The position numbers and the translations under genes were made by a program. Below are positions 29,708 through 40,490 of a stretch of 64,000 bases of DNA, piece by piece; the first letter of the stretch is position 1; every line of letters begins with the position of its first letter. Below the pieces are notes generated by a model. It had not been told where the DNA came from. It searched no databases and saw only the letters and a list, made by a program, of their open reading frames with translations. Origin of the DNA: Calamus simplicifolius (taxonomy: Eukaryota > Streptophyta > Magnoliopsida > Arecales > Arecaceae); the NCBI GenBank assembly GCA_900491605.1, contig UESW01001857.1, forward strand, positions 277,482-341,481. The letters run 5' to 3'.

Positions 29708-31490
29708 TCATACTTTGCTATGGTAGGACTTTAGTGAACGAATCGCAATATTGTTGTCCGTGGGGACTTGTTCCTCCTCCCTGATTTTTCTAATCACATG
29801 ATATTTTTTGAGTACATGTTTGGACCTCTGATGAGACCTTGGTTCCTTGGCTTGCGCAATAGCTCCATTGTTATCACAATACAAGAGTATTGGATTAACA
29901 ATGCTTGGAACCACTCCAAGTTCAGTGATAAACTTTTTGATCCAAACTATTTCTTTAGCTGCATCTGATGCTACGATGTACTTGGCTTTGTTGTAGAGTC
30001 GACAGTCATCTCCTGCTTGGAACTATTTCAGTTGACTGCACCACCATTGAGTATGAACACATAGCCCGATTGTGNGCAATAGCTCCATTGTTATCACAAT
30101 ACAAGAATATTGGATTAACAATGCTTGGAACCACTCCAAGTTCAGTGATAAACTTTTTGATCCAAACTGCTTCTTTAGCTGCATCTGATGCTGCAATGTA
30201 CTCGGCTTCAGTTGTAGAGTCGCGGTCGTCTCCTGCTTGGAACTCTTCCAGCTGACTGCACCACCATTGAGTGTGAACACATAGCCTGATTGTGATTTAT
30301 AATCATCTCCATCAGACTGAAAACTAGAATCCGTGTAACCTCGAACTATAAGATCGGGTCCTCCATAAACCAAGAACATATCCTTAGTTCTTCGCAAGTA
30401 CTTAAGGATATTCTTGACTGCCATCCAATGTTTCTCACCAGGATTTGCTTGATATCTACTCGTGATACTCAAGGCATAAGAAACATCAGGCCTCGTACAT
30501 AGCATCGCATACATAATGGATCCAATTGCTGATGCGTATGGTATCCTATCCATGTACTCTCTTTCTTCTTGGGTCTTAGGACTCATGTCCTTGGAGAGAT
30601 GTACACCATGCGACATTGGCAGGAATCCCTTCTTGGATTCCTCCATGCTAAACCGCTTTAGCATCTTCTCTATGTACGTGGATTGGGTCAATCCAAGCAA
30701 CCTTCTAGATCTATCTCTATAGATCTTTATACCAAGTATATAGGCTGCTTCTCCCAAATCCTTCATGGAGAATTTACCTGACAACCAATCCTTCACTTCT
30801 TTAAGGAAGGATACATTGTTTCCTATTAATAATATGTCATCCACATATAATATCAAGAAAATAATATCACTCCCACTAACCTTCTTGTACACACATGGAT
30901 CATCCTCGTTTTTGATAAAATCAAACTCTTTGATTGTCACATCAAATCGGATGTTCCAACTTCTAGAGGCTTGCTTAAGTCCATAAATAGACCTTTGTAG
31001 CTTGCACACTTTCTTAGGATCTATGGATTCAAAACCCTCTGGTTGTGTCATATACACATCCTCCTCTAAATTTTCATTTAGGAAGGCAGTCTTGACATCC
31101 ATCTGCCAGATCTCATAGTCAAAATATGCTGCTATTGCAAGCAAAATCCTTATGGACTTATGCATGGCTACAGGTGAAAAGGTTTCATCAAAGTCAACAC
31201 CTTGTCTTTGCTTGTAACCTTTTGCAACTAGCCTTGCCTTATAGGTAATCACATTACCATCCATGTCGGTCTTCTTCTTGAAAACCCATTTGCACCCAAT
31301 GGGTTTTACCCCTTCAGGTGGATCAACCAAGGTCCATACCTGGTTGTCATACATGGAGTCCATCTTAGATTTCATGGCCTCAAGCCATCTCTCAGAGTCA
31401 ATATTAGACATTGCCTCCTTGTAGTTGGTAGGCTCATCATCCTCTATAAGAAATGCATATTTCTTAGGGACGAATTGTCCTACTAGATCT
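29708..31490 (-). pseudogene. COP-3 reverse transcriptase and RNase H, with duplicated segment
   Basis: From 31490 down: the RT start (WTLVDPPEGVKPIGCKWVFK, KARLVAKGYKQRQGVDFDET), YGLKQASRSWNIRFD, catalytic ILYVDDILLIGNN, GLTQSTYIEKMLKRFSMEES, and RNase H (VRGYTDSSFQSDGDDYKSQS, GGAVSWKSSKQETTA, CDNNGAIAQAKEPRSHQRSK). The main frame runs 31570-30023 with a single unknown base at 30075. A frameshift occurs at about 31470 relative to the integrase frame. RNase H is partly duplicated (29856-30074 and 30076-30294), so it cannot be read through as one enzyme. Confidence 0.92.
29856..30294. repeat. Direct 219-bp duplication around a single N (30075)
   Basis: 29856-30074 and 30076-30294 begin GCAATAGCTCCATTGTTATC and end GATTGTG. 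They differ at roughly 14 positions, mostly transitions. The only N of the window separates them exactly. This is probably an assembly join of two copies of the family rather than a biological duplication. Confidence 0.93.
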
Positions 31491-32457
31491 ACGTAGCTGG
31501 TGTGTACTTGGAGCCACCTTTTGCTTTTCATGCAATGTCTGCCTGAATGTGGGTTGAGTCTCCTGCTCAACTCCCACTATATTCGGCATATGCTCCATTC
31601 CATCTAATGGGTCAATATTAATTTGTGGTTCTTGAGCTTCACTAAGTTCAATCTTACTCCCACTACCCATTGTGAGAATCTCATTCTCTAGAAATATGGC
31701 ATGTCTTGAGACAAACACCTTTTTCTCAAGTGGGTGGCAGAAGTAATATCCTTTTGTTTGTTTTGGATATCCCACAAAATTGCATTTATCAGATCTAGCT
31801 TCTAGCTTGTCTGATTCATTACGCTTCACATAAGCGTAACAGCCCCAAACCCTTAAATGATTAAGGGATGGTTTCTTTCCATACCATATCTCATAGGGAG
31901 TGGAGTTGATCGATTTAGATGGAACTCGGTTTAAGGTATATTCGGCAGTTTCTAGCGCATAACCCCAAAACATTTTTGGAAGATCTGCAAGGCTCATCAT
32001 GGAACGTACCATGTCTAACAGTGTACGATTTCTCCTTTCTGACACACCATTATGCTGTGGTGTACCAGGAGGAGTCCATTGAGGAAGAATTCCATTCTCC
32101 TTCAAATAATCTATGAACTCATGGCTTAAGTATTCACCACCTCGATCTGATCGAAGTATCTTAATACTCTTGTCATTTTTTTTCTACTTCACATCTAAAT
32201 TCTTTGAACTTTTCAAAGGCTTCAGATTTGTGCTTCATCAGATATACATAACCATATCTACTATGGTCATCTATGAATGTGATGAAATAAGAAAAATCTC
32301 CTATGGCTTGAATGTTGATGGGTCCACATACATCCGAATGTACTAAACCCAAACATTCAGTTGCTCGCTCGCCTTTTTCGGTAAAAGGTGACTTGGTCAT
32401 CTTGCCAAGTAAGCATGACTCGCATTCCTCAAACGATTCCCAATCGAATGAGCCCAA
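31464..32457 (-). pseudogene. COP-3 integrase
   Basis: 32457-32173 carries CESCLLGKMTKSPFTEKGER, the first catalytic Asp in GLVHSDVCGPINI and FITFIDDHSRYGYVYLMKH. The second Asp lies in ILRSDRGGEYLS at about 32150 in another frame. 32105-31464 holds the Glu in NGVSERRNRTLLDMVRSMM and the C-terminal part (WYGKKPSLNHLRVWGCYAYV). A frameshift in a T-run at 32176-32184 separates the two frames. The upstream HHCC zinc part is only partly readable (32500-32460). Confidence 0.9.
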
Positions 32458-32726
32458 GTATCCATCTTTATGTAACTTCGTTAAACGAGTTTCATTTATA
32501 TGGCCTAAACGACAATGCCATAGGTATGAATCCCTAGAATTATTTGATTTTAATCTTTTTGATTCAATATTGAGAATAGGGGCTTGAAGATTAAGAACAT
32601 AAATTCTTTGTTATGTTCGGCACAAGTAACAATTACTAAGTTCTATTTCAAGCCCTATGGGCAAAGATAAAAAGCAAATTCCTACAGCTAATGCAGCAAC
32701 CTTTGCTCCATTTCCCATGCACAGAA

Positions 32727-33083
32727 TCACTTCATCCTTTCCAGTCTTCTACTGTTTCTTATCATCTGCATATTAGTACAAATATGAGACCCACAACTGG
32801 TATTCAATACCCAAGTGGAATAAGAAGTAATAGAAGAATACATCTCAATTATGAATGTACCTAATGTTGAAGCAGTATGCTTCTTTTCTTTTAGACTTGC
32901 CAAATAAGCCCTGCAATTACGCTTCCAGTGCCCATCCTTGTTACAGAAGTGACATTTTCCTTTGGCTGCATCCTTCTTGGCTATATTCTTCTTAATGCCT
33001 TTTGTTCGCTTGGTTGTCTTGGCCTTTTGGGCCTTATTCTTCTTCAGACGCTTCTTCTGAGTGCCTGAAGATTCAACAACCAT
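32727..33083 (-). pseudogene. COP-3 zinc knuckle and protease with altered active site
   Basis: A basic segment (KKRLKKNKAQKAKTTKRTKG) precedes an intact CCHC knuckle CHFCNKDGHWKRNC. The protease follows as TWVLNTSCGSHICTNMQ. Copia proteases normally have D-T-G or D-S-G at this point, and here the triplet reads N-T-S. The enzyme would be inactive. The frame ends at 32727. Confidence 0.85.
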
Positions 33084-33099
33084 TAATTGCCTTTATCCT

Positions 33100-33727
33100 T
33101 TTTGATGCTAGGCTCAGCATTAGTCATCATATTTGCAAGCTCTGGCATGTAGCCTCAAGTCTGTTCATGTTGAAATTCAACACAAAATGTGAATAGCTAG
33201 GAGGCAATGACTGTAAAACCAAGTCGATACTCAGTTCATGTCCATTACGAAACCCAATCGCGCTAACTTCTCAATCAAATTGATCATTTTCAGCACGTGT
33301 TCACCCACTGATGAACCCTCAGTCATTTTTCACTGAAATAGCTCTTTGGAGGTTTGAAACCTCTCATAGCGAGATTGTGCACCAAACAACTCTTGCAGGT
33401 GCATCAAAATCTTATGAGCATTTAAATGCTCGTGCTGTTTTTGAAGATATGGTGACATAGATGCCAACATCAAGCATGTGGCCATATCTTCAGCATCTCT
33501 ATGCCAATTGTATGCCAAAAAACTTCATTTGAAGCATCCGCAGGTGGGACCTCTGGTGCTGCCTCATCAAGGACATATAGGATTTTCTTAGATCGTAGAA
33601 CGATCTTGATATTCCTTAGCCAATCAAGAAAATTAGGTCCGGTTAGCTTGTTGGATTCTAGGATACCTCTGAGATTGATGTTCACACTCATGGTGTCTCT
33701 AATAACTGAAAAAATAGAACAAGTCAA
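33100..33727 (-). pseudogene. COP-3 gag
   Basis: The likely start is MSVNINLRGILESNKLTGPN at about 33692, followed by FLDWLRNIKIVLRSKKILYV, typical of copia gag. 33518-33330 continues in another frame (AEDMATCLMLASMSPYLQKQ, ALFGAQSRYERFQ-type sequence). The later part to about 33100 has stops. Confidence 0.82.
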
Positions 33728-33729
33728 TT

Positions 33730-35565
33730 ATTATGAATGCAAATCATCGATTTAATATGGAAATGTTAACATTTTAATTAAATCGATTTCTTCCACTATT
33801 TTATCGAGCTCAATAGCCCTCTCTATTAATCTCAAAAAATTATCAAATAATTTTCTAGTGGGCTAGGACCCTCAAATTGACTTACCTTGACCTTGGCTAT
33901 GGCACAACAAATCTTAGTAAGCCAAATTAGGTAGATTTGTATCAATCACATCAAATGTGACTCCTAGATCATTTAGGGGACATTGCCTTGTCAATCACAT
34001 CTGATGTGATCACCCTAAACATTGCCTCTAGATTAGACTGACCCTGACTATGGCCAATTATGCCAGCTAACCTAGTTAAGTCAACCCATTGTTCCCCAAT
34101 CAACTCCTCATAGGTTCACTTGATCTTGGCTATGGCACAACAAATCTCATGTCCTAATGATTTTGTATCATGTGAACAATGGAAGGCTAATGACTTAATA
34201 TTCGTGGAGGGATTTAGCGCATTTAGGTCCCATCATGCATGTACAACATTTGTATCATGCTAGGTTACATATCCTATATGTGAATTTTAGATTAATTTCA
34301 ATTAACCTAAATTTCATAAGATCCAATCTTATGATTGGGACTCCTAATCAAATTAGGATTCTGATCACTATCTAATATGGAACCCTAATCATGTGACCAA
34401 ATCAATTGCTACCATCCTGATTAACCTTAATTGATCTAATCAATTAAGAGCTTTCCTTAACAATGGCCAGATCAGCTGATCAATGGGGTCCTATTTAGCA
34501 TACCCTTCGATCCCATTGAATGGGTTTTCCAGGCAGCGAACGGAGCAATTAAAAACCATGATCGCACCTTTCTAGACACCATTGTAGTTAAGCCCAATTG
34601 ATTTGATCAATTATGGAATCATAGGATCAAACAATGATATGGTTAAATCTAATTTTTCTTAAACCTTATCATCTATTACACATTATGATAAGATAAGATA
34701 GTGATCTTTAGGGATTTATGATAAGTGTCAAATATTTTATAACAATTTATTTTATATATTTGTCTTATCATTATCTGTTATGATAAATTGTTTTCATCAC
34801 ATGAAAATCCTAATTGGTCTCTATCATAACATCCTAACATGATAACATGTCAAAATTTAAAATTTTAATTTTAATCTTGATCATGTTATCATGATATAAT
34901 TATTTTAGACTTTAATCACATTATTTATCATGTCAAAATTAAATTCTGAACATGATATGTTAAATTTCAGCCTTTATGATTATGTCATACATAAATCATA
35001 ATTTTTAATTTTTAACATGATCAAATCTAAATAATTCACATTTATATCATATAATAAACATATTAAATATTTAATTTTCATCAATATAATTATTTCAGAT
35101 TTTAATCATGTTATTTATCATGTTAAAAAATTCTAAACATGATATGTTAAATTTCAGCCTTTATGATTTTGTCACATATAAATCATAATTTTTAATTTTT
35201 AACATGATCAAATCTAAATAATTCATGTTTATTATCATATAATAAACCTATTAAATATTAATATTCATCAATATAATTATTTCATATTTTAATCATGTTA
35301 TTTATCATGTCAAAATTAAATTCTAAACATGATATGTTAAATTTCAGCCTTTATGATTATGTCATACATAAATCATAATTTTTAATTTTTAACATGATCA
35401 AATCTAAATAATTCACATTTATTATCATAAAATAAACTTATTAAATATTTAATATTCATCATATGGCAATATTTATATTTTACATCGCATGTAAAATTTA
35501 GATCTATGTTTATAAAAACTAGAACTTAGGTAATCTATCAAATTAACTGAATTTGAAGCCTGAGG
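33730..35565 (-). other. COP-3 5' leader, AT-rich, non-coding
   Basis: The stretch between gag and the primer site shows no coding potential. The part from 34890 to 35465 is a tandem repeat of about 188 bp, and 33890-34160 holds loosely repeated CTTGGCTATGGCACAACAAA-type blocks (33892-33911 and 34131-34145). Confidence 0.65.
34890..35465. repeat. Tandem repeat, period about 188 bp, 3 copies, in COP-3 leader
   Basis: AAATTTCAGCCTTTATGATT recurs with its CCT at 34971, 35158 and 35348 (spacing 187 and 190). The surrounding CATGATATGTTAAATT and TTTTTAACATGATCAAATCT blocks repeat with it. Confidence 0.9.
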
Positions 35566-35566
35566 T

Positions 35567-35579
35567 GGCTCTAATACCA
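35567..35579 (-). promoter_or_regulatory. COP-3 primer-binding site, tRNA-iMet-like
   Basis: Minus-strand TGGTATTAGAGCC next to the LTR. It has one mismatch to TGGTATCAGAGC. Confidence 0.85.
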
Positions 35580-35580
35580 C

Positions 35581-35706
35581 TGTTGGGAATTTCGTATGTT
35601 TTATATGAATCAAATTCATATAACATGTAGTGAAAATAAAATAAATACAAATTTAATTCCCAAAGCCTAAGATCCTCAGGGAACAGATTCAGTTAACAAG
35701 AAATAA
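35581..35706 (-). repeat. COP-3 5' LTR remnant (126 bp)
   Basis: It starts TGTTGGGAATTTCG and matches about 27215-27345. It ends abruptly after AACAAGAAATAA, where the F1 inverted block begins. About 2.3 kb of LTR is missing. Confidence 0.85.
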
Positions 35707-35707
35707 T

Positions 35708-36078
35708 TTATTGGATTCTCTCTACATCGACAAAGAAGTCGGAAGAAGATGAATACGCAAAACAAACACGCAAAATGAAAAACTACAAAACTACAAAAGG
35801 CTTCGATCGGCCAACTTCACTCCATTACAAACATCTAATGATCACTCGCACGACAGTCGATTGGGGACCGATTCCATCAATCACTTCACGTTGGAGCAGG
35901 CCAATCTTTCCTGCCACTGCCCTGATTCTTTTAAAATATTGCAATAACCGACTTCTCTGACCATGAGCGTTAACCACCAGCAACTTCACATGGGCAAAGA
36001 GCCAAAGACAGCAGACTTGAGAACAGCTATGGTCACCAAAATCAGCGAGGAGAGGCGCATATATATATATATATATAT
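35708..36078 (-). repeat. F1: left copy of an inverted duplication (pairs with 41880-42247)
   Basis: TTATTGGATTCTCTCTAC at 35708 and GAGGAGAGGCGC before a TA tract at 36061-36079 match, in reverse complement, the block at 41880-42247. Conserved inner blocks include GATCACTCGCACGACAGTCG and CCAATCTTTCCTGCCACTGC-type sequence. No protein similarity is recognised. The left boundary coincides with the truncated COP-3 LTR. Confidence 0.9.
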
Positions 36079-36950
36079 AACCAATATTGAATACAGGAAT
36101 TGGCAAGGACGAGCCATCAATAAAACGATATAGATGTCTCATCGAGTTTTTTGCTTCCCTCTTCGCTCCTCATGATAGAGATGCTGTCAAAAAAAAAAAA
36201 AACCAGCCACAATAGTACTAGGACTGGTACAAAATAGTTTTAAAAAGGGTTCAATGATCGACTGCAGCACTGAAACAACTATGCATTAAATGATGCAGGC
36301 AGTAAACATCACATTAAATGCCAGCACCGAGGAGCAAGCCTCCAATTTTCCTTTGCATTCTAGGCATTTTAGTCAGGGACATGGTAGAATTTTATGGAAT
36401 TGAACAGCTTCCTGGGCTCAAGGAATTACTTAAGCTCGATCAGGTCCCAAGTGATGTTGCATCTATGCTACGAGGGTCTTTTGAAAGACATCCCAACCAT
36501 CCCAAAGAAACTTTTGCTCCATCAATTGCAGAAACACTGCCACATCTCACATAGTGATTGTCAAAGGAACAAATAATTCAATCTATCTTTTATATGTAAG
36601 AACAAAGGCAAGTGGATATCACAGTTCTCCACTCCCTTCATGTAGATTTGGAAACTTCGTATTTCATTAAGCTTGCACTATCTAAAAAATGACCTATCCC
36701 AAAAACTGATATACAACTGGGCATTGAGCAATAACAGTTTTTAAATTAAACTGGGCATTGAGCAATAACAATTTTTAAATTCTCTCTCCTTTATTTAATT
36801 AATATTTAATATGTTACATCATAAATTCAACACCATACCTATTACATGCTAAAAATTTAAACATAAGCACCTAGATCCAAACCGTACAAAAATTACAAGA
36901 AAATACAATACAAATTACTTAAATAAGATGGAGAGAGATGCTGCCATAAA
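36079..36950. other. Unique non-coding stretch left of the small peptide gene
   Basis: No convincing gene. It contains an A-run near 36187-36202 and a 36-bp direct duplication (36717-36782, core AACTGGGCATTGAGCAATAA). It includes the probable 3' untranslated region of the small peptide gene. Confidence 0.5.
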
Positions 36951-37094
36951 CTAATTGCAGCAGGAAGGATATTTCTTACAGCACAAAGGATTATTAGGAG
37001 GACAACAAGCTTCTTTCGCAGCTATTTTAAGAACAAGCAAGAAGAAGATGATGAAGAAAATCAACGTGCAGATCGGTTGAACGTTCTTAGCCAT
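36951..37094 (-). CDS. Small secreted cysteine-rich peptide (47 aa)
   Basis: The frame starts ATG at 37094 and ends TAG at 36951. Residues 1-26 form a classic signal peptide: a basic start (MAKNVQ), a long hydrophobic core (TLIFFIIFFLLVL, about residues 10-22) and a small-residue end (KIAA). The predicted mature part is KEA followed by three CC pairs at residues 30-31, 38-39 and 45-46 (pattern CC-x6-CC-x5-CC), Pro/Asn/Lys-rich, with the stop directly after. This suggests a secreted peptide held by three disulfides. I do not recognise a named family; plant cysteine-rich signalling or defence peptides are possible, which is inference. A TATA box lies 38-45 bp upstream of the ATG and AT-rich TTTGTA-type elements follow the stop. 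It is intronless and the only non-transposon ORF here with all parts of a gene. Confidence 0.62.
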   Translation of the reverse strand: MAKNVQPICTLIFFIIFFLLVLKIAAKEACCPPNNPLCCKKYPSCCN

Positions 37095-37131
37095 GATTGC
37101 TCTATGCTTAATTCTGACGATTCGGATGAGT

Positions 37132-37139
37132 ATTTATAA
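37132..37139 (-). promoter_or_regulatory. TATA box of the small peptide gene
   Basis: Minus-strand TATAAATA (context GAGATTATAAATACTCATC), 38 bp upstream of the ATG. Transcription start would fall just before the ATG, giving a very short 5' leader. Confidence 0.6.
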
Positions 37140-38469
37140 TCTCATTGTTTTGGACTCATCCCTCTCTTTCCTGGGCCCTCTTTTTTTGGTTGTCATTTTC
37201 TGAAGCTCTTTCCCGGGCGTACACTTCAGTACGAAAGAAAAAGCTCCTCCACCCATTTCTGCCCGTAAAGCCCTCCAGCTGATGCTCACATGGGGGGGGG
37301 GGGGCCTTGGCCTCTATATATTTTTCAGTCATTACCAAAGACACTGTCTGTGCAAATGACAAATGAATGCTGTCATTGATGATGAGCTCCACTGAGACAG
37401 CTCTGCGGCTTCACAGAATAGAGAGAAGTTTAATCAAATAAATAGCCTTATCATTAATTTAAGTGTACACATTAGCATTAATTAATGAGCAAAGCAAGTT
37501 CCCTTTCAGTGCTCCTGTAGAACATGACTTATTTTAACTTTTCTATCTTAATATTTATTATGGATGTAGTTATACTGAGTTGATCACCCTCTTATTCGGC
37601 TGCCTGGTCTCCAGTGACAGGTATTAATTCCAAAATATACTGTAGCTGACTACGATCTGGTCCTGAAATCGTCTTCAGCTACCATGGATCCCAAATGACC
37701 AGGAAACATCTCTCTTATCATCTACAGAAAGTTGGCAGCCTTATTCATGCCATGCTCGTGACCCCTACTGGTGTTCTTTGAGAAGACGTAAGTCATAGTG
37801 TGAACCCATGGAAAAGGATCTCAATCAATCTCTCTCTCTCTCTCTCTCTCAATCTAGGGCATGGCTTTTTCTTCAAGCTAGGTCCACATAATTTCAAACT
37901 CTAGAGTCTCTGCTTGTCGATCCTGCTGCAACCTGCTTCCATGTGGGAGTGGCCAGAGCAATCATGCAAGAAGCACATGGGAGCCAACTGTGGGTTATCT
38001 TGGATATTGGTTATGGGCTTGCAAAAAGGTAAAGGAAAAGCTAGACTCTCAGCATCATCACGGATGCGCTTGATGCGTGTTTTCTGTACCAAAGGATAGT
38101 ACAGTGAAACTTTTTCTAGGATAAAAGAAAGTAACATAGACTTTATGTAGGAAAAAGAAATAGATTAATGCGGTGACTTTTAGATTCAGCATTTTGGGCA
38201 TTGCGACAAGGAGGTGGCGATTGTTAAGCCTGCAGCACCACCACGGGCGCTCCAGTGGGAGCACTGGACAGGAGGCAGCATTAAACCAACCAGAGAGGCT
38301 GATGCAACCTTGGCCACACAAAAACCATTGCACGCAAAACGTGGGCTCCATCACGGCGCTCCAGTGGGTTTTTTTGATGACAAAAGAGCATGAAAAAATA
38401 AATACAATATCTCTCACATTTATTTTTTGATGAAATAGGAGAAAAAAATACGTGGGCTTCCTATATAAA
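37140..38469. other. Unique non-coding stretch with simple repeats
   Basis: No gene supported. It includes a G-run near 37291-37303, a CT microsatellite at about 37831-37850 and a Trp/Cys-rich open frame on both strands around 38060-38420 without family resemblance. The first few hundred bases are the likely promoter region of the small peptide gene. Confidence 0.5.
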
Positions 38470-38625
38470 GTTTGTTTTTTCTAACCGAATTAAAATTACC
38501 ACATCACGTTTGTTTTTTTGGCCGAGTTATAGCAACCACATCACGTTTGTCTTTTTGGCCGAGTTATAACAACCACGTCACCTTTGTTTTTTCTGGCCGG
38601 GTTAAAAACTTAAAATAACCACATT
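38470..38625. repeat. Tandem repeat, unit 37-38 bp, 4 copies
   Basis: Units start (G/C)TTTGT(T/C)TTTTTGGCCGAGTT and end ACCACATCAC at 38470, 38508, 38545 and 38582. The last unit is longer and degenerate. Confidence 0.88.
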
Positions 38626-39617
38626 ATACATGGCATGCTTTGATATTGACACAACATTTTATTTTTTTTCTAGTGCCTTTTGCTGTTGTCAATTTTCACC
38701 CACATCCATCGTCACGACCATGGGGCACTGAAGACTCCTACACGATTGTCTTTTTCACTGCTCTTGACCAGTTTTGTGTCATGTCAATATCACTAAAAAG
38801 AACTGATAACCCTACTTAAGAGTGACAGCATATATAAAACGGAAGCCTAGGAGCTAAAGTGAGAAAGGTATCTTTCGAAAGAAGAGAAGCGGGGAATACA
38901 CATTGGTGTGATGTGCCTCCAGTGGATGCCACGAGGGTTCATCAATATTTTAAAAATTAGATCGCACAATAAATTGACTTGACATTTAGACTGTGGGTGA
39001 ACCAATTCGGCTGAATAAATTGAATTGGATAAAATATCTTTCTAACTTTGTTCAAGTTTTTTTTTTCTGAAATAAATGAGTTATTGCTGTCAAAGTTTCT
39101 AAATTAATAAATTACTGATAGAAAAATTGAAGGTCTTGTTCTTTTTCTGATTAATTAATTTATAATATTTTTTAAAAAATATTTTTATTAAAATAAAGAA
39201 TTTAAAATTATCAATTATTTTTTAAAAAACTTTTTCTTTTTTTTTACTTCTTTTCTTATTCTTCCTCATCCGATTAATTAATTTATAATATTTTATAAAA
39301 CATGATATCCTCATTAAAATATAGGATCATAATTTAAACCGATGACTTCTCAACAAATTAGATGTCCTGAGAGACACAATGGGCAAGATGATGTACCAGG
39401 AGGAAATTAATGAAATAATAATATATTAGGGCTCTAATTGAGATGGTTTTGTGAGCTTGAGAGAGGTTGTGGAGAAGCTTTAATGGAACAATGTGTTGTC
39501 AGATCTTTATTGTCTTTATTCATCTACTCATGCCAACCATGTCAAGTAAAGCAAAACGTGGCCAGATCTTTATTGTCTTCTGATTTTTTTTTTGTTATGT
39601 CACTTCATGACAATAAA
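38626..39617. other. AT-rich non-coding stretch
   Basis: Nothing beyond low-complexity A/T tracts and two related AATTAATTTATAATATTTT blocks (39143-39171 and 39277-39296). No gene or element ends seen. Confidence 0.45.
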
Positions 39618-40112
39618 AGCTGCATCTACGAAAGCTTGAATTTGGCACCGAGGCTACAATATACTCGATAGGCACAGCATCAACGATCAAAAGGAACATG
39701 TGGAGCACCGTCATTGGCACTGGACGATCCCATCGTGCCACCACCATCTCTCATGCTGTTAAGGGCCCGAGAGGCAACGGCCATGTGAAATGATCCAGAG
39801 CTGGTCCCCACTCCCCACGCCCATGTTTAGATTCACAATGTTTAAATTCACAAAAGTTATAACTTAAATTTATTTACTATCAATACATTTATGCTTAAAT
39901 TTTTAAAATTATATAAATTTAATTTGTTAATAAATTAATTAAAATCTCAAATAGACTTGATATTATAAAAAGCATCTAGCTCAATTCAATCCCGAATTTC
40001 AATCCATTCGTGCCTGGGCCATCATATCGCCATCAAAAAATGCATCGACAAAAAAAAAAAGATAAGTAGGGGAAGCAAGCTGCTGCTTTCAAATGGTTGA
40101 CGTGAAAGGACA

Positions 40113-40490
40113 TTCAAATGGCTAACCTAAAAGGACAAGGAGAGAAGCAAGCTGCTGCTTTGATATCGATTGTTGGCCGTCCTTCTCAACCTTCCCTTAT
40201 TAAATCCGTTGGGACCGATGGGCCATCAATCTGACACTCGCAATTACTACTGGCTACTTGGCCAACCGGATGGCAAATGGTTGACATGAAAGGACAAGAA
40301 AGTAAGCAAAATGATGCTTTCAAATGGCTAACCTAAAAGGACAAGGAGAGAAGCAAGCTGCTGCTTTGAAATCGATTGCTGGCCGTCCTTCTCAACCTTC
40401 CCTTATTAAATCCATTGGGACCGATGGGCCATCAATCTGACACTCGCAATTACTACTTAACGTTGACTGCTTGGCCCACCGGATGGCACT
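40113..40490. repeat. Tandem duplication within E1, period about 207 bp
   Basis: CAAATGGCTAACCTAAAAGG and the following GGCCGTCCTTCTCAACCTTC block occur at 40115 and again at 40322. E2 has only one copy. Confidence 0.85.

Larger units (their letters stand above)
27212..35706 (-). mobile_element. COP-3: Ty1-copia element (Tork/Angela-like), with truncated 5' LTR
   Basis: Reading down from 35706, the order is a remnant of the 5' LTR (126 bp), primer site, long AT-rich leader, gag, zinc knuckle and protease, integrase, RT, RNase H, polypurine tract, and a 3' LTR of about 2.4 kb. Sequence next to the two LTR ends matches (TTTTATATGAATCAAATTCA and ATTTAATTCCCAAAGCCTAA in both). The protein style (DNQVWTLVDPPEGVKPIGCK) is that of the Tork/Angela group, from memory. 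It has stops, frameshifts, an internal N and a lost protease active site. Confidence 0.88.

Noticed and set aside
30023..30255. Apparent fusion of RNase H with an extra C-terminal copy
   Set aside because: Explained by the 219-bp duplication around the N, probably an assembly artefact.
36318..36576. Plus-strand frames of 60-78 codons left of the small peptide gene
   Set aside because: Two overlapping frames, no family resemblance, no promoter features.
37156..37392. 78-codon minus-strand frame upstream of the small peptide gene
   Set aside because: Falls in the likely promoter region and contains a G-run translated as poly-Pro; not supported.
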